Shown here: piece by piece, positions 28,268-36,804 of the stretch
Position numbering within the stretch: position 1 is the stretch's first letter
Layout: each line of letters opens with the position of its first letter
From: Deltaproteobacteria bacterium
Lineage (GTDB): Bacteria; Desulfobacterota; Desulfarculia; Adiutricales; Adiutricaceae
Direction: 5' to 3'
Length of the DNA stretch: 64,000 nucleotides
Assembly (NCBI GenBank): GCA_031264015.1
Contig: JAISET010000198.1
Coordinates: forward strand, 1-64,000
The notes under the pieces: model-generated
What the model was told of the DNA's origin: nothing
What the model saw: the letters and a program-made list of their open reading frames with translations, nothing else
Database searches by the model: none
Made by a program: the position numbers and the translations under genes

Positions 28268-28609
28268 ATGACGCCCGAGAAGCCAAGGCAGATACACGAG
28301 TACGTCCCGGGCAAGCAGGCCACCCTGGCCCACATGATCGCCCATCCCAGCCCGGAACTCTGCCGCCAGATAGGCGTCGAGGACAGCGGGGCCATCGGGC
28401 TCATGACCATCACCCCGGGCGAGGGCGCCATCATCGCCGCCGACGCCGCGGACAAGACCGGCCTGATCAAACTGGAGTTCGTCGACCGCTTCACCGGCTG
28501 CCTGGTCTTCACCGGGGACGTCTCCTCCGTGGAGAGCGCGCTCGACGGGGCGGTCCGCGCCCTGACCGAGGTCCTGGGCTTCTCCCCGGCCCCCGTCACC
28601 AAGACCTGA
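28268..28609 (+). CDS. eutS: EutS, microcompartment shell protein (bent BMC-H type)
   Basis: The 113-residue protein matches EutS closely. The N-terminus contains IHEYVPGKQATLAHMIAHPSP, and the BMC fold follows with GAIGLMTITPGEGAIIAADAA and IKLEFVDRFTGCLVFTGDVSSVESAL. EutS is a circularly permuted single-domain BMC hexamer whose bent shape is thought to help form edges of the ethanolamine microcompartment shell. It is the first gene of the locus, and eutP begins one base after its stop, so translation may be coupled. The ribosome binding site is weak. Confidence 0.95.
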   Translation: MTPEKPRQIHEYVPGKQATLAHMIAHPSPELCRQIGVEDSGAIGLMTITPGEGAIIAADAADKTGLIKLEFVDRFTGCLVFTGDVSSVESALDGAVRALTEVLGFSPAPVTKT

Positions 28610-28610
28610 C

Positions 28611-29156
28611 ATGCCCGCCGCCGCCAGGTCCCCCGACGGCCCGCGGGCCCCGCTCATGGTCATCGGCCCCGTCGCCTCCGGCAAGAGCACGCTTCTGGCC
28701 GCCCTGGGCCTGGGCCCCGGCGGGATCAAAAAGACCGAGGCGCTGACCTACAACGGGGGCATGTCCATCGACACACCCGGGGAGATGCTGGCCATCCCCA
28801 GGTTCTACAACGCCCTGATCCTCAACTCCGGGCGGGCGTCGGTGGTTTTATTGCTCATGGACGGCCGCAAGCCCATGTGGCTGCCGGCCAAAATCTGCCT
28901 GGCCCTCAGGGCCAGGGTGGCCGGAGTGGTCACCAAGACCGACGTCGCCGAGCCGGGGGGCCTCGGCCGGGCCGAGACGGCCCTGACCGCCGCTGGCGTC
29001 GACAAGATCTTTAAAATTTCCTCCGTCACCGGACAGGGGCTTGAGGAACTGAGGGAGTGGCTGGCCGCCAACGGCTGCGCCCTGCCGGACCAAAACGCCG
29101 GGGACGGGGGCGGCGACGGTCAAAACGCCGGCGACGATCCCGACGTCGACAACTAA
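28611..29156 (+). CDS. eutP: EutP/PduV-family P-loop protein
   Basis: The P-loop GPVASGKS (19-26) lies in a short N-terminal strand-loop-helix, followed by MSIDTPGEML (G3-like), VTKTDV (NKxD-like) and ISSVTGQGLEEL (G5-like). This is the EutP/PduV family of small GTPase-like proteins. EutP of Salmonella has been reported to have acetate kinase activity, and PduV is linked to microcompartment positioning; either role would fit. The C-terminal 25 residues are acidic and glycine/asparagine-rich (DQNAGDGGGDGQNAGDD) and look like a low-complexity extension. It directly follows eutS. Confidence 0.9.
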   Translation: MPAAARSPDGPRAPLMVIGPVASGKSTLLAALGLGPGGIKKTEALTYNGGMSIDTPGEMLAIPRFYNALILNSGRASVVLLLMDGRKPMWLPAKICLALRARVAGVVTKTDVAEPGGLGRAETALTAAGVDKIFKISSVTGQGLEELREWLAANGCALPDQNAGDGGGDGQNAGDDPDVDN

Positions 29157-29651
29157 GACAATAACGACGCCTCCTCCGGGGACTAAAAATTTTCGCTTTT
29201 TTCTTTTTGCTCTTTGCTCTTTGCTTTCGCCCTTTTTAAACGTCCGCTCCTAACCGACGGTCGCGCGCGGAAAACAACCAAAAACAACGACGACTGACTC
29301 ATACTTATTTTTTCCAGTTTTCGCCTCCGGCGGGGCCGCCTTGGCAAACTTCCCGTCAAGGGCCGCTTTTTTAATCCGACATGTCTTGGGAAAAAAGGAT
29401 GGGATCCTTTCTTGGCCTTTTGTTTTTTGTTTCAAAGTGATCTATATCAATTTACTCTGGATGATTTATCGCTCCCCGCGCGGGCCCCGTCGACTTGTCG
29501 ACCCGGACCGTCGAACGAGCCGGACGCGCCCGAGCGGCGCCCCCGGCCCGCGGCCCCGGGAGGCCCCGGCCCCCGCCCCTTTTTTTGAGCAGGAGGAGAC
29601 GGCCGCCGGGGAAGGCCTCGGCCCGATACCGTCCGCATCGGAGGTAGTTTT
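29157..29651. other. Long spacer between eutP and eutB
   Basis: No gene is supported in these 495 bp. A TTTGCTC-type tandem stretch is at 29205-29226. AAAGGAT-GGG-ATCCTTT (29394-29410) is a small perfect hairpin followed within a few bases by a T-rich segment, which could act as an attenuator. Next comes an FNR/CRP-like site (29437-29450) and then the eutB start with GGAGGT upstream. Together these suggest a second regulated promoter inside the locus. Confidence 0.5.
29437..29450 (+). promoter_or_regulatory. FNR/CRP-family-like operator upstream of eutB
   Basis: GTGATCTATATCAA differs by one base from the FNR consensus TTGAT-N4-ATCAA. It lies about 200 bp upstream of the eutB GTG and has AT-rich DNA on both sides. 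FNR-family regulators are common in anaerobes, so oxygen, redox or cAMP-type control of the catalytic genes is possible. It is a single-site match by eye. Confidence 0.4.
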
Positions 29652-31016
29652 GTGATATTAAAGACCAAACTGGCCGGACAGGTGTACGCCTTCAAGAACC
29701 TGACCGACGTCATGGCCAAGGCCAACGACGAGAAGTCCGGGGACGTCCTCCTGGACAGGGCCGCCAAGACCGTCACCGAAAGGACGGCCGCCAAAATCGT
29801 CCTCTCCAGGGTGACCCTCGCGGACATCTACGAGAACCCTCTGCTGGCCCCCGAGAAGGACGAGGTCAGCCGGGTCTTGAAGGAGGACCTCTCGCAGGGG
29901 ATCTACGCCAAGATCAAAAGCTGGACCGTGGGCGAGCTCAGGGACTGGCTGCTCAAAAACGAGACCAGGGGCGAGGACATCGTCCGCGTCTCCCGGGGGA
30001 TCGAGGCCGAGGCCGCGGCGGCCGTGACCAAGCTCATGACCGCCATGGACCTGGTGACGGCGGCGTCCAAAATCAGCGTGCCCACCACCTGCGCCACGAC
30101 CATCGGGCTCCCCGGGACGCTCTCCTACCGCAACCAGCCCAACCACCCGGCCGACGACCTGGAGGGCATCAAGGCCTCCCTGTGCGAGGGCCTGAGCTAC
30201 GGGTCCGGCGACGCCGTCCTCGGGGTCAACCCGGTCGAGGACACGGTGGACAACACCCTGGCCATCATGAACATGCTGCACGACTTCATGGACAAGTGGG
30301 AGCTGCCCACCCAGAACTGCGTGCTGGCCCACGTGACCACCCAGATGAAGGCGGTGGAGAAGGGGGCCCGGGTCTGCTGCCTGTTCCAGTCCCTGGCCGG
30401 CACCCAGCCCGCCAACGACGGCTTCGGGGTCACGGCGGCCATCCTCGACGAGGCCTACGACTGCATCCACCGTTTCGGCACCGCCCCGGGCCCGAACCTT
30501 TTGTACTTCGAGACCGGCCAGGGCTCCGAGCAGTCCATCGACGCCGACTGCGGGGTGGACCTGATGACTTTGGAGGCGCGCTGCTACGGGCTGGCCCGCA
30601 AGTACCGCCCCTTCATGCTCAACAACGTCTCCGGCTTCATCGGCCCGGAGACTTTGTACGACGGGCGCCAGATCATCAGGGCCTCCCTCGAGGACCACTT
30701 CATGGGCAAGCTCCTGGGCATCCCCATGGGCATGGCCCCCTGCTACACCAACCACACCAAGATCAACCAGGACGACCAGGAGATGGCCACCATGCTGCTG
30801 GCCATGGCCGGCGCCAACTACTTCATGGGGGTGCCCGTGGGCGACGACGTCATGCTGGCCTACCAGGACACCAGCTTCCACGACGACGCCGGCCTGCGCG
30901 AGCTGCTGGGCCGCACCCCGGCCCCGGAGTTCTTCGCCTGGATGAGAAAGTTGGACCTGATGGACGAGAGGGGCCGCCTGACCGCCAGGGCCGGCGACGC
31001 CTCGATCTTCTATTAG
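29652..31016 (+). CDS. eutB: Ethanolamine ammonia-lyase large subunit EutB
   Basis: The 454-residue protein has the length and content of EutB (453 in E. coli). Family stretches include GLPGTLSYRNQPNHPADD, SLCEGLSYGSGDAVLGVNPVED, QNCVLAHVTTQM, DGFGVTAAILDEAYD, FETGQGSEQS and GIPMGMAPCYTNHTKINQDD. EutB forms the TIM-barrel active site where adenosylcobalamin-generated radicals convert ethanolamine to acetaldehyde and ammonia, with EutC completing the B12 site. The GTG start at 29652 is supported by GGAGGT just upstream. The gene ends in TAG, here a true stop since the family ends at this point. EutC follows after 245 bp. Confidence 0.97.
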   Translation: MILKTKLAGQVYAFKNLTDVMAKANDEKSGDVLLDRAAKTVTERTAAKIVLSRVTLADIYENPLLAPEKDEVSRVLKEDLSQGIYAKIKSWTVGELRDWLLKNETRGEDIVRVSRGIEAEAAAAVTKLMTAMDLVTAASKISVPTTCATTIGLPGTLSYRNQPNHPADDLEGIKASLCEGLSYGSGDAVLGVNPVEDTVDNTLAIMNMLHDFMDKWELPTQNCVLAHVTTQMKAVEKGARVCCLFQSLAGTQPANDGFGVTAAILDEAYDCIHRFGTAPGPNLLYFETGQGSEQSIDADCGVDLMTLEARCYGLARKYRPFMLNNVSGFIGPETLYDGRQIIRASLEDHFMGKLLGIPMGMAPCYTNHTKINQDDQEMATMLLAMAGANYFMGVPVGDDVMLAYQDTSFHDDAGLRELLGRTPAPEFFAWMRKLDLMDERGRLTARAGDASIFY

Positions 31017-31261
31017 GCGGCGCCCCGCCCTTCCACTGACAGACAATGACAAAGGGCCGGACCGGCCGGACCGGCGGGAACGGCGGTCGGGAGCGGCGGT
31101 CGGGAACGCCAGCCGCCTGTCGCCGCCCCGCGGCAATGTCGGGCGCCGACCCGGCCCTTGCCCGCGCCGTCGCCCGGGTCCTTTGGTTAAAAAATATTCG
31201 GGCCGCCGCCTCGGCCCTTAGGCCTGCTTTTCATCGACCGACCTGACAGGGGGGTTTCATA

Positions 31262-32149
31262 ATGGTTTCGGAGACCGACATCAAACAGTACGTGGCCCAG
31301 ATCCTCAGCGAGATGGCCGCCTCGGGGTCGCTCGCCCAACCGGGCCCGGGCCGGCCCGCGACGGGGCCCGCCCCCGGGGGCGACGAGGGCGTCTGGCCGG
31401 ACATCCTGGAGGAGGATCTCTCCTTGGAGATCAACGTGCCCAACCCGCACAACCCGGAGGCCCTGCGCGCGATCAAAAAGGCCACCCCGGCCCGCATCGG
31501 GGTCTGGCGGGCGGGCAACCGCTACCTGACCAAGACCCTCCTGCGCTTCCGGGCCGACCACGCCGTGGCCATGGACGCCGTCTTCACCGACGTCTCCGAC
31601 GAGTGGGTCGCGGGCAACAAGCTGCCCAAGTTCAAGACCAAGTGCGAGAACAAGGACGTCTACCTGACCCGCCCCGACCTGGGCCGCCGCTTCGACCCCG
31701 AGGAGGCCGCCAAGATCAAGGCCCTGGTGGGCTCGCAGAACAAGGTGGTCGTCTTCATCGCCGACGGGCTCTCCACCACGGCCGTGACCGCCAACGCCAT
31801 GGACACGCTCAAGAGCATGACCGCCGGCCTGGCCGCCTCCGGCATCAAGACCTCGCCCCCCTTCTTCGTCCAGTACGGCCGGGTGGGCTCCGAGGACTCC
31901 GTCAGCGAGATCACCGGGGCCGAGGTGGTCGTCTGCCTGATCGGCGAGCGGCCCGGGCTGGTCACCAGCGAGAGCATGTCGGCCTACTGCTGCTACAAGG
32001 CCTATCTGGACATCCCCGAGGCCAAGCGCACCGTCGTCTCCAACATCCACCGGGGCGGCACCCCCTCCGTGGAGGCCGGCAGCTACCTGGCCGACCTGGT
32101 GCGCATGATGCTGGAAAAGAAGGCCAGCGGCCTCGACTTGAAGCTCTAG
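31262..32149 (+). CDS. eutC: Ethanolamine ammonia-lyase small subunit EutC
   Basis: At 295 residues this is the EutC length. The N-terminal helix VSETDIKQYVAQILSEMAAS is separated from the catalytic body by a Pro/Gly-rich linker (LAQPGPGRPATGPAPGG), the layout of an encapsulation peptide that targets the enzyme to the shell lumen. The body contains ARIGVWRAGNRYLTKTLLRFRADHA, VVVFIADGLSTTAV, CLIGERPGL and YLADLVRMMLEKKASG. EutC binds adenosylcobalamin with EutB. The ATG is chosen because it follows GGGGGG and gives the targeting helix. Confidence 0.96.
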   Translation: MVSETDIKQYVAQILSEMAASGSLAQPGPGRPATGPAPGGDEGVWPDILEEDLSLEINVPNPHNPEALRAIKKATPARIGVWRAGNRYLTKTLLRFRADHAVAMDAVFTDVSDEWVAGNKLPKFKTKCENKDVYLTRPDLGRRFDPEEAAKIKALVGSQNKVVVFIADGLSTTAVTANAMDTLKSMTAGLAASGIKTSPPFFVQYGRVGSEDSVSEITGAEVVVCLIGERPGLVTSESMSAYCCYKAYLDIPEAKRTVVSNIHRGGTPSVEAGSYLADLVRMMLEKKASGLDLKL

Positions 32150-32281
32150 GCCGGACCGCCGCCGCCCGCCGGAAAACAACAAGTTTTTTAACCTGTCCCC
32201 CGCCCGCCCGCGCCGGCCGCGCCCGTCCGACGGCCCGGGGGAGCCCCGCGACTCATATCTTCCACAGGAGAGGCCGGTAAA

Positions 32282-32938
32282 ATGGCAAAGAACGACCCTT
32301 TGAAGACCAACATTTTGGCCGCCAAAATCATACCCAACGTCAGCCCCGACCTGGCCAGGGAGCTCAACCTGGCGCCGGGACAAAGAAGCCTGGCCCTGGT
32401 GACCACGGACTGCGACGACGTCACCTACACGGCCCTGGACGAGGCCACCAAGATGGCCGACGTCGAGGTGGTCTACGCCAAGAGCTTCTACGGCGGCGCC
32501 GCCAACGCCAACACCAAGCTGGCGGGCGAGATCCTGGGCGTCCTGGCCGGCCCCAACCCGGCCGAGGTCCGCTCCGGCCTCAACGCCCTCAAGGCCTTCA
32601 TCGAGAACGAGGCCTGGTTCGTCTCGGCCAACGAGGAGAACTCCATCATCTATTACGCCCACACCATCTCCCGCTCCGGCAGCTACCTGAGCAAGGTCGC
32701 GGGCGTGGCCGCCGGCGAGTCGCTGAGCTACCTGATCGCCCCCCCGCTCGAGGCCGTCTACGCCCTGGACGCGGCCATCAAGGCGGCGGACGTCAGCATG
32801 GTCGCCTTCTACGGGCCGCCCTCGGAAACCAACTTCGGCGGGGGCCTTCTGACAGGGAGCCAGTCGGCCTGCAAGGCGGCCTGCGACGCCTTCGGGGCGG
32901 CCGTGCAGTACGTGGCCGACAACCCGACGGTCTTCTAA
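32282..32938 (+). CDS. eutL: EutL, trimeric tandem-BMC shell protein
   Basis: The 218-residue protein is EutL-like: two permuted BMC domains with LGPNPAEVRSGL-type and GSYLSKVAGVAAGESLSYLIAPPLEA segments and the final VADNPTVF. EutL trimers have a central pore that opens and closes and can pass large cofactors such as cobalamin; ethanolamine binding keeps it closed in characterised homologues. AGGAGAGG precedes the ATG. It lies between eutC and the aldehyde dehydrogenase. Confidence 0.95.
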   Translation: MAKNDPLKTNILAAKIIPNVSPDLARELNLAPGQRSLALVTTDCDDVTYTALDEATKMADVEVVYAKSFYGGAANANTKLAGEILGVLAGPNPAEVRSGLNALKAFIENEAWFVSANEENSIIYYAHTISRSGSYLSKVAGVAAGESLSYLIAPPLEAVYALDAAIKAADVSMVAFYGPPSETNFGGGLLTGSQSACKAACDAFGAAVQYVADNPTVF

Positions 32939-32963
32939 ACCCCGTCTCAGCGGACGTGACACC

Positions 32964-34484
32964 ATGACAGTGGAAGTGAACGACAGGGACCTGGTCTCCG
33001 TCCAGGAGGCCAGAAACCTGGTCAGGCGGGCGACCGCCGCCCAGCTGGCCTACGCCGGGCTCGACCAGGCCGCTGTGGACCGGGCCGTCGGGGAGGCGGC
33101 CCTGGCCTGCCGCGCCCAGGCCGTCCGGCTGGCCCGGCTGGCCCACGAGGAGACCGGCTTCGGGCGGGCGGAGGACAAGGTCGTCAAAAACCTCTTCGCC
33201 TCCGACGCGGTCTACGAGCACATCAAAAACATGAGGACGGTGGGCGTCATCGAGGACGACCCGGCGCGGCGGGTCTTCTCAGTGGGGGTGCCCGTCGGGC
33301 TGGTCGCGGCCCTGATCCCCTCCACCAACCCGACCTCGACCACGATCTTCAAAGCCCTCATCTCGCTCAAGGCGGGCTGCGCCGTCGTCTTCTCGCCGCA
33401 CCCCGGGGCCAAAAACTGCATCCTGGAGACCGTCGCGGTCATCCGGGGGGCCTTGGGCTCGGCGGGCTTTCCCGAGGACCTGGTCACCTGCCTGACCGTC
33501 CCCACCAAGGAGGCCACCGACGCCTTGATGCGCCACAAAGGGACGAGCCTGATCCTGGCCACCGGCGGCAACGCCATGGTCCAGGCCGCCTACAGCTCGG
33601 GCACCCCGGCCATCGGCGTGGGCCCGGGCAACGGGCCCGCCTACATCGAGAAAAGCGCCGACATCCCCCTGGCGGTCAAGAGGATCCTCGACTCCAAGAC
33701 CTTCGACAACGGGACCATCTGCGCCTCCGAGCAGTCCGTGGTCACCGAGACCTCCGTTAGAAAACAGGTCATGGAGGAGATCGTCAGGCAGGGCGGCTAT
33801 TTTCTGCCCCCCGGCGACTCCGAGCGGGTGGAGCGGGTGCTCATGGGCCCGGGCGGCACCATGAACGCCAAGCTGGTCGGCCGCCCCGTCGAGCACATCG
33901 CCCGCGAGGCCGGCGTGACCGTCCCCCCGGGAGCCAGGGTGCTCCTGGGCCAGGAGACCCGGGTCGGGGAGAAGTTCCCGTACTCCCGGGAGAAGCTCAT
34001 GCCCGTGCTGGGCTTCTTCGTGGAGGAAAACTGGGAGAAGGCCTGCCATAAGTGCATCGAGATACTGTCCCTCGAGGGCGCCGGCCACACCATGACCATC
34101 CACTCCCGCGACGAGGCCGTCATCCGCGAGTTCGGTCTGAAAAAGCCCGTCTCGAGGCTGATCGTCAACGCCCCCGCCGCCCTGGCCGCCATCGGGGCCG
34201 CCTCCGCCCTGGCGCCGTCCCTGACCCTGGGCTGCGGGGCCGTCGGCCGCAACAGCACCTCCGACAACGTGGGCCCCCTGAACCTGATCAACATCCGCCG
34301 GGTGGCCTACGGGCTCAGGGAGCTCGAGGACCTGAGGCCCAAAAACCTCCCGGGCGCGCCGTCGTCGGCGGCCGCCCCGTCCCCGGCCAAGCCGCCGCCC
34401 TCCCCGGCCCCGGGCGGGCCCGACTCCGACCCGGCCTTCGAGGAGCTGGTCAGACGGGTCATGGAGAGACTGGCGACGCTCTGA
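32964..34484 (+). CDS. eutE: Acetaldehyde dehydrogenase (CoA-acylating) EutE
   Basis: The 506-residue aldehyde dehydrogenase carries the catalytic cysteine in DNGTICASEQ (C253), the glycine motif around IGVGPGNGPAYIEKSADI, and the substrate-channel segment PSTNPTSTTIFKALISLK. It converts acetaldehyde, CoA and NAD+ to acetyl-CoA and NADH inside the shell. After the catalytic domain there is a linker rich in alanine, serine and proline, and then a short amphipathic helix FEELVRRVMERLATL at the very C-terminus, which looks like a C-terminal encapsulation peptide. EutE of enterics carries its targeting peptide at the N-terminus; here the N-terminus also has a helical start. The start follows a weak ribosome binding site 26 bp after eutL. 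Confidence 0.95.
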   Translation: MTVEVNDRDLVSVQEARNLVRRATAAQLAYAGLDQAAVDRAVGEAALACRAQAVRLARLAHEETGFGRAEDKVVKNLFASDAVYEHIKNMRTVGVIEDDPARRVFSVGVPVGLVAALIPSTNPTSTTIFKALISLKAGCAVVFSPHPGAKNCILETVAVIRGALGSAGFPEDLVTCLTVPTKEATDALMRHKGTSLILATGGNAMVQAAYSSGTPAIGVGPGNGPAYIEKSADIPLAVKRILDSKTFDNGTICASEQSVVTETSVRKQVMEEIVRQGGYFLPPGDSERVERVLMGPGGTMNAKLVGRPVEHIAREAGVTVPPGARVLLGQETRVGEKFPYSREKLMPVLGFFVEENWEKACHKCIEILSLEGAGHTMTIHSRDEAVIREFGLKKPVSRLIVNAPAALAAIGAASALAPSLTLGCGAVGRNSTSDNVGPLNLINIRRVAYGLRELEDLRPKNLPGAPSSAAAPSPAKPPPSPAPGGPDSDPAFEELVRRVMERLATL

Positions 34485-34935
34485 GCAAAGGTCGGGCCCG
34501 CCTTGGGCGCGGCCAGGCCGCAGGCAGGGCCCGCCCCGGTCCCGAATCTGTCCCGCCCCGGTCCCAAATCGGTCCCGAACCGGGCCCGCCCGGGCCCGAA
34601 AGCGGCCGCCGGCCAGGACGCCCTCCAGTTTTGACCGGCGCCCGCGCCGCGAAGTTTTCACAGCCAGCCGTTCCGCGCGCCGCGGATTACAGCCGCGCGC
34701 GGCCGGAGGCGGGACTAAAACCCCGGCCTCCCCGCCCCCAACCAAACAGCCGGAAACCCCGGGCCGTCGCCCGCCTGAACGCCAGGCGGCCTTGGCCCGG
34801 CCGGGGAAATAAATTACAATAACCATGGGTCAGCGCCCCAAAATCAAGGCCCCGAAAAAGAGGCCCCCAGCCCAGGGCGAGAAGGTCGAGGCTCCCGCCG
34901 AGCCGCCCGTCCCGACCCCGTCTAGGAGAGAAGAA
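34485..34935. other. Spacer between eutE and the first eutM
   Basis: No gene is supported. The DNA is GC-rich with near-repeats of the type GGTCCCGAAxC/GGCCCGAAAGC around 34530-34600. An in-frame extension upstream of the eutM start (34825-34935) would add a Lys/Pro-rich leader, but the ribosome binding site at 34924-34930 favours the later ATG. Confidence 0.5.
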
Positions 34936-35238
34936 ATGGCAACCAACAATCAGCAAGCCCTGGGCTTGATCGAAACCAAAGGCCTGGTCGGCGCCATCGA
35001 GGCGGCCGACGCCATGGTCAAGGCCGCCAACGTGACCCTGACCGGCAAGGTCCTGGTCGGCGGCGGACTGGTGACCGTCATGGTCAGGGGCGACGTGGGC
35101 GCGGTCAAGGCCGCCACCGACGCCGGGGCCGCCGCGGCGGGCAGGGTGGGCGAGCTCAAGAGCGTCCACGTCATCCCCAGGCCCCACCAGGACGTCGAGA
35201 CCATCCTGCCCGCGCCCGAGGCCCCGGCCAAATCCTGA
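34936..35238 (+). CDS. eutM: EutM-like hexameric shell protein (BMC-H), copy 1
   Basis: The 100-residue single BMC domain starts [26 protein letters not shown] and contains [31 protein letters not shown] and [19 protein letters not shown] hexamers tile the flat facets of the shell. The start at 34936 is chosen because AGGAGAG lies five bases upstream and because it gives the usual BMC-H length. A near-copy follows 126 bp downstream; the two differ at a handful of residues and in the tail (PAPEAPAKS here). Confidence 0.95.
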   Translation: MATNNQQALGLIETKGLVGAIEAADAMVKAANVTLTGKVLVGGGLVTVMVRGDVGAVKAATDAGAAAAGRVGELKSVHVIPRPHQDVETILPAPEAPAKS

Positions 35239-35364
35239 CCCCCGGCCTTTGTCCCGCGCTCCCTTTATAAGGGCGCCTCCCCCGCGGCCGACAACGCGGC
35301 CGCGAAAATTCCAACTCCCCCCCCGTCCGAGCCGCGACGGGGCGGCGACAACGAGGATAGTGTT

Positions 35365-35652
35365 ATGGCCAATGATTCCCGGGCCTTGGGCCTGATCGAA
35401 ACCAAGGGGCTGGTGGGCGCCATCGAGGCGGCCGACGCCATGGTCAAGGCCGCCAACGTGAGCTTAGCGGGCAAGGTCCAGGTGGGCGGGGGGCTGGTCA
35501 CCGTCCTGGTCAGGGGCGACGTGGGGGCCGTCAAGGCCGCCACCGACGCCGGGGCCGCCGCCGCCGGAAGGGTGGGGGAGCTTTTAAGCGTCCACGTCAT
35601 CCCCAGGCCCCACCCCGAGGTGGAGCTCATCCTGCCCAAGCCCGCGGTCTAG
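35365..35652 (+). CDS. eutM: EutM-like hexameric shell protein (BMC-H), copy 2
   Basis: The 95-residue BMC-H protein is nearly identical to the preceding one, including long stretches of identical DNA (for example the ATCGAGGCGGCCGACGCCAT region), which indicates a recent tandem duplication or gene conversion. The pore-side stretch is [23 protein letters not shown], and the tail is shorter. GAGGAT precedes the ATG. Two facet proteins can mix in one shell and tune pores or stiffness. eutJ begins 42 bp after the stop. Confidence 0.95.
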   Translation: MANDSRALGLIETKGLVGAIEAADAMVKAANVSLAGKVQVGGGLVTVLVRGDVGAVKAATDAGAAAAGRVGELLSVHVIPRPHPEVELILPKPAV

Positions 35653-35694
35653 GGACCAGGCGCCGGGGAATGACTTCCCGGGCGCGGCCCCCCG

Positions 35695-36552
35695 ATGCCC
35701 CCTCCCGACCGCCCCACGGCCGGCCTGCCGACGGCCGCCTACCTGGAGGCCCTGCTCGACAGGCTCAAACGCCCCGTCCGGCCCGCGGACGGCGTCGTCC
35801 GGGTCGGGCTGGACCTGGGCACGGCCTCCGTCGTCCTGACTGTCCTGGCCTCCGACGGCGCCCCCCTGGCCCTGGCCCGGGAGGAGGCGACTGTCGTGCG
35901 GGACGGCCTGGTGCTGGACTACGCCGGGGCCAGGCAGATCTGCCAGAGGCTCAGAAAAAATCTCGAGGACAAGCTGGGGCTGAGACTGGACAGGACGACC
36001 ATCGCCGTCCCCTCGGGCACGGGGGAGCGCGACGCCGCCACCCACCGCTACGTCAGCGAGGCGGCGGGCCTGGAGGTGGAGGCCGTCCTCGACGAGCCGG
36101 TGGCCGCCAACCTGCTTTTGGGCATGGCCGACGGGGCCCTGGCCGACCTGGGCGGCGGGACCACGGGCGCCGCGGCCTTCAAGGACGGGCGGCTGGTCAT
36201 GTCCTTCGACGAGCCCACCGGGGGCCGGCATCTGAGCCTGGTCATCGCCGGGAACATGGGCGTGCCCCTGGAGAAGGCCGAGGCCTATAAAATCGACCCC
36301 GGGAACGCCAGGACCGTGGGCGCTCTGGTGGCCCCGGTCTTAAGCAAGATGGGCGGCATCCTGAAAAAGGGCCTCCGAGACGCCGACGTCAAAGAGATGT
36401 GGGTGGTCGGCGGCACGGCCCTGGCCCCCGGCGCCCAGGCCGTTTTGGCCCGGGAGACCGGCTTCGACGTTTTCATCCCGCCCCATCCGGACCTGGTCAC
36501 CCCGGCCGGAATCGCCCTGGGCTGCCGGCCCTACAAGGCCGAGGCGTTGTGA
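35695..36552 (+). CDS. eutJ: EutJ, actin/Hsp70-fold protein of the eut locus
   Basis: The 285-residue protein has an actin/Hsp70-type ATPase layout: phosphate-1 GLDLGTASVVLTVL, phosphate-2 LADLGGGTTGAAAF, and adenosine motif WVVGGTALAPGA. It has the compact EutJ size and lies beside the shell genes as usual. EutJ is proposed to be a chaperonin-like factor for the locus, with no firmly established reaction. It differs from EutA (also actin-like) in length and in lacking the EutA C-terminal part. Confidence 0.9.
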   Translation: MPPPDRPTAGLPTAAYLEALLDRLKRPVRPADGVVRVGLDLGTASVVLTVLASDGAPLALAREEATVVRDGLVLDYAGARQICQRLRKNLEDKLGLRLDRTTIAVPSGTGERDAATHRYVSEAAGLEVEAVLDEPVAANLLLGMADGALADLGGGTTGAAAFKDGRLVMSFDEPTGGRHLSLVIAGNMGVPLEKAEAYKIDPGNARTVGALVAPVLSKMGGILKKGLRDADVKEMWVVGGTALAPGAQAVLARETGFDVFIPPHPDLVTPAGIALGCRPYKAEAL

Positions 36553-36561
36553 GGCGGCCGC

Positions 36562-36678
36562 AAAGACCAGCCGCGATGACCAGCCGCGATGACTAGGCGC
36601 GATGACTAGCCGCGATGACTAGGCGCGACGACTAGGCGCGATGACTAGGCGCGATGACTAGGCGCGATGATCCGGCGA
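36562..36678. repeat. Tandem repeat of a 13-bp unit, about eight to nine copies
   Basis: The unit is GATGACTAGGCGC with small variants (GATGACCAGCCGC, GACGACTAGGCGC). Copies start at about 36562, 36575, 36588, 36601, 36614, 36627, 36640, 36653 and 36666 with no spacers. It fills most of the gap between eutJ and the next gene. It could vary in copy number by slippage. Confidence 0.9.
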
Positions 36679-36804
36679 GTTTTTGAGGAAATTAGCAAAA
36701 CGATCGGACCGGGCAGTTTTCCCAACAACTCGCAACATTCGCCAACTTTTCAACGGGGGCGCCCTCGGCCGCCCCGGTCGGAATAATCTTTCGGGAGCGA
36801 CACC

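Noticed and set aside
29658-31136. Minus-strand open frame opposite eutB
   Set aside because: Shadow frame of the confirmed eutB gene, with no start signal or domain.
36562-36678. CRISPR array
   Set aside because: Units of 13 bp are directly adjacent with no unique spacers; it is a simple tandem repeat. No cas genes are present in the window.
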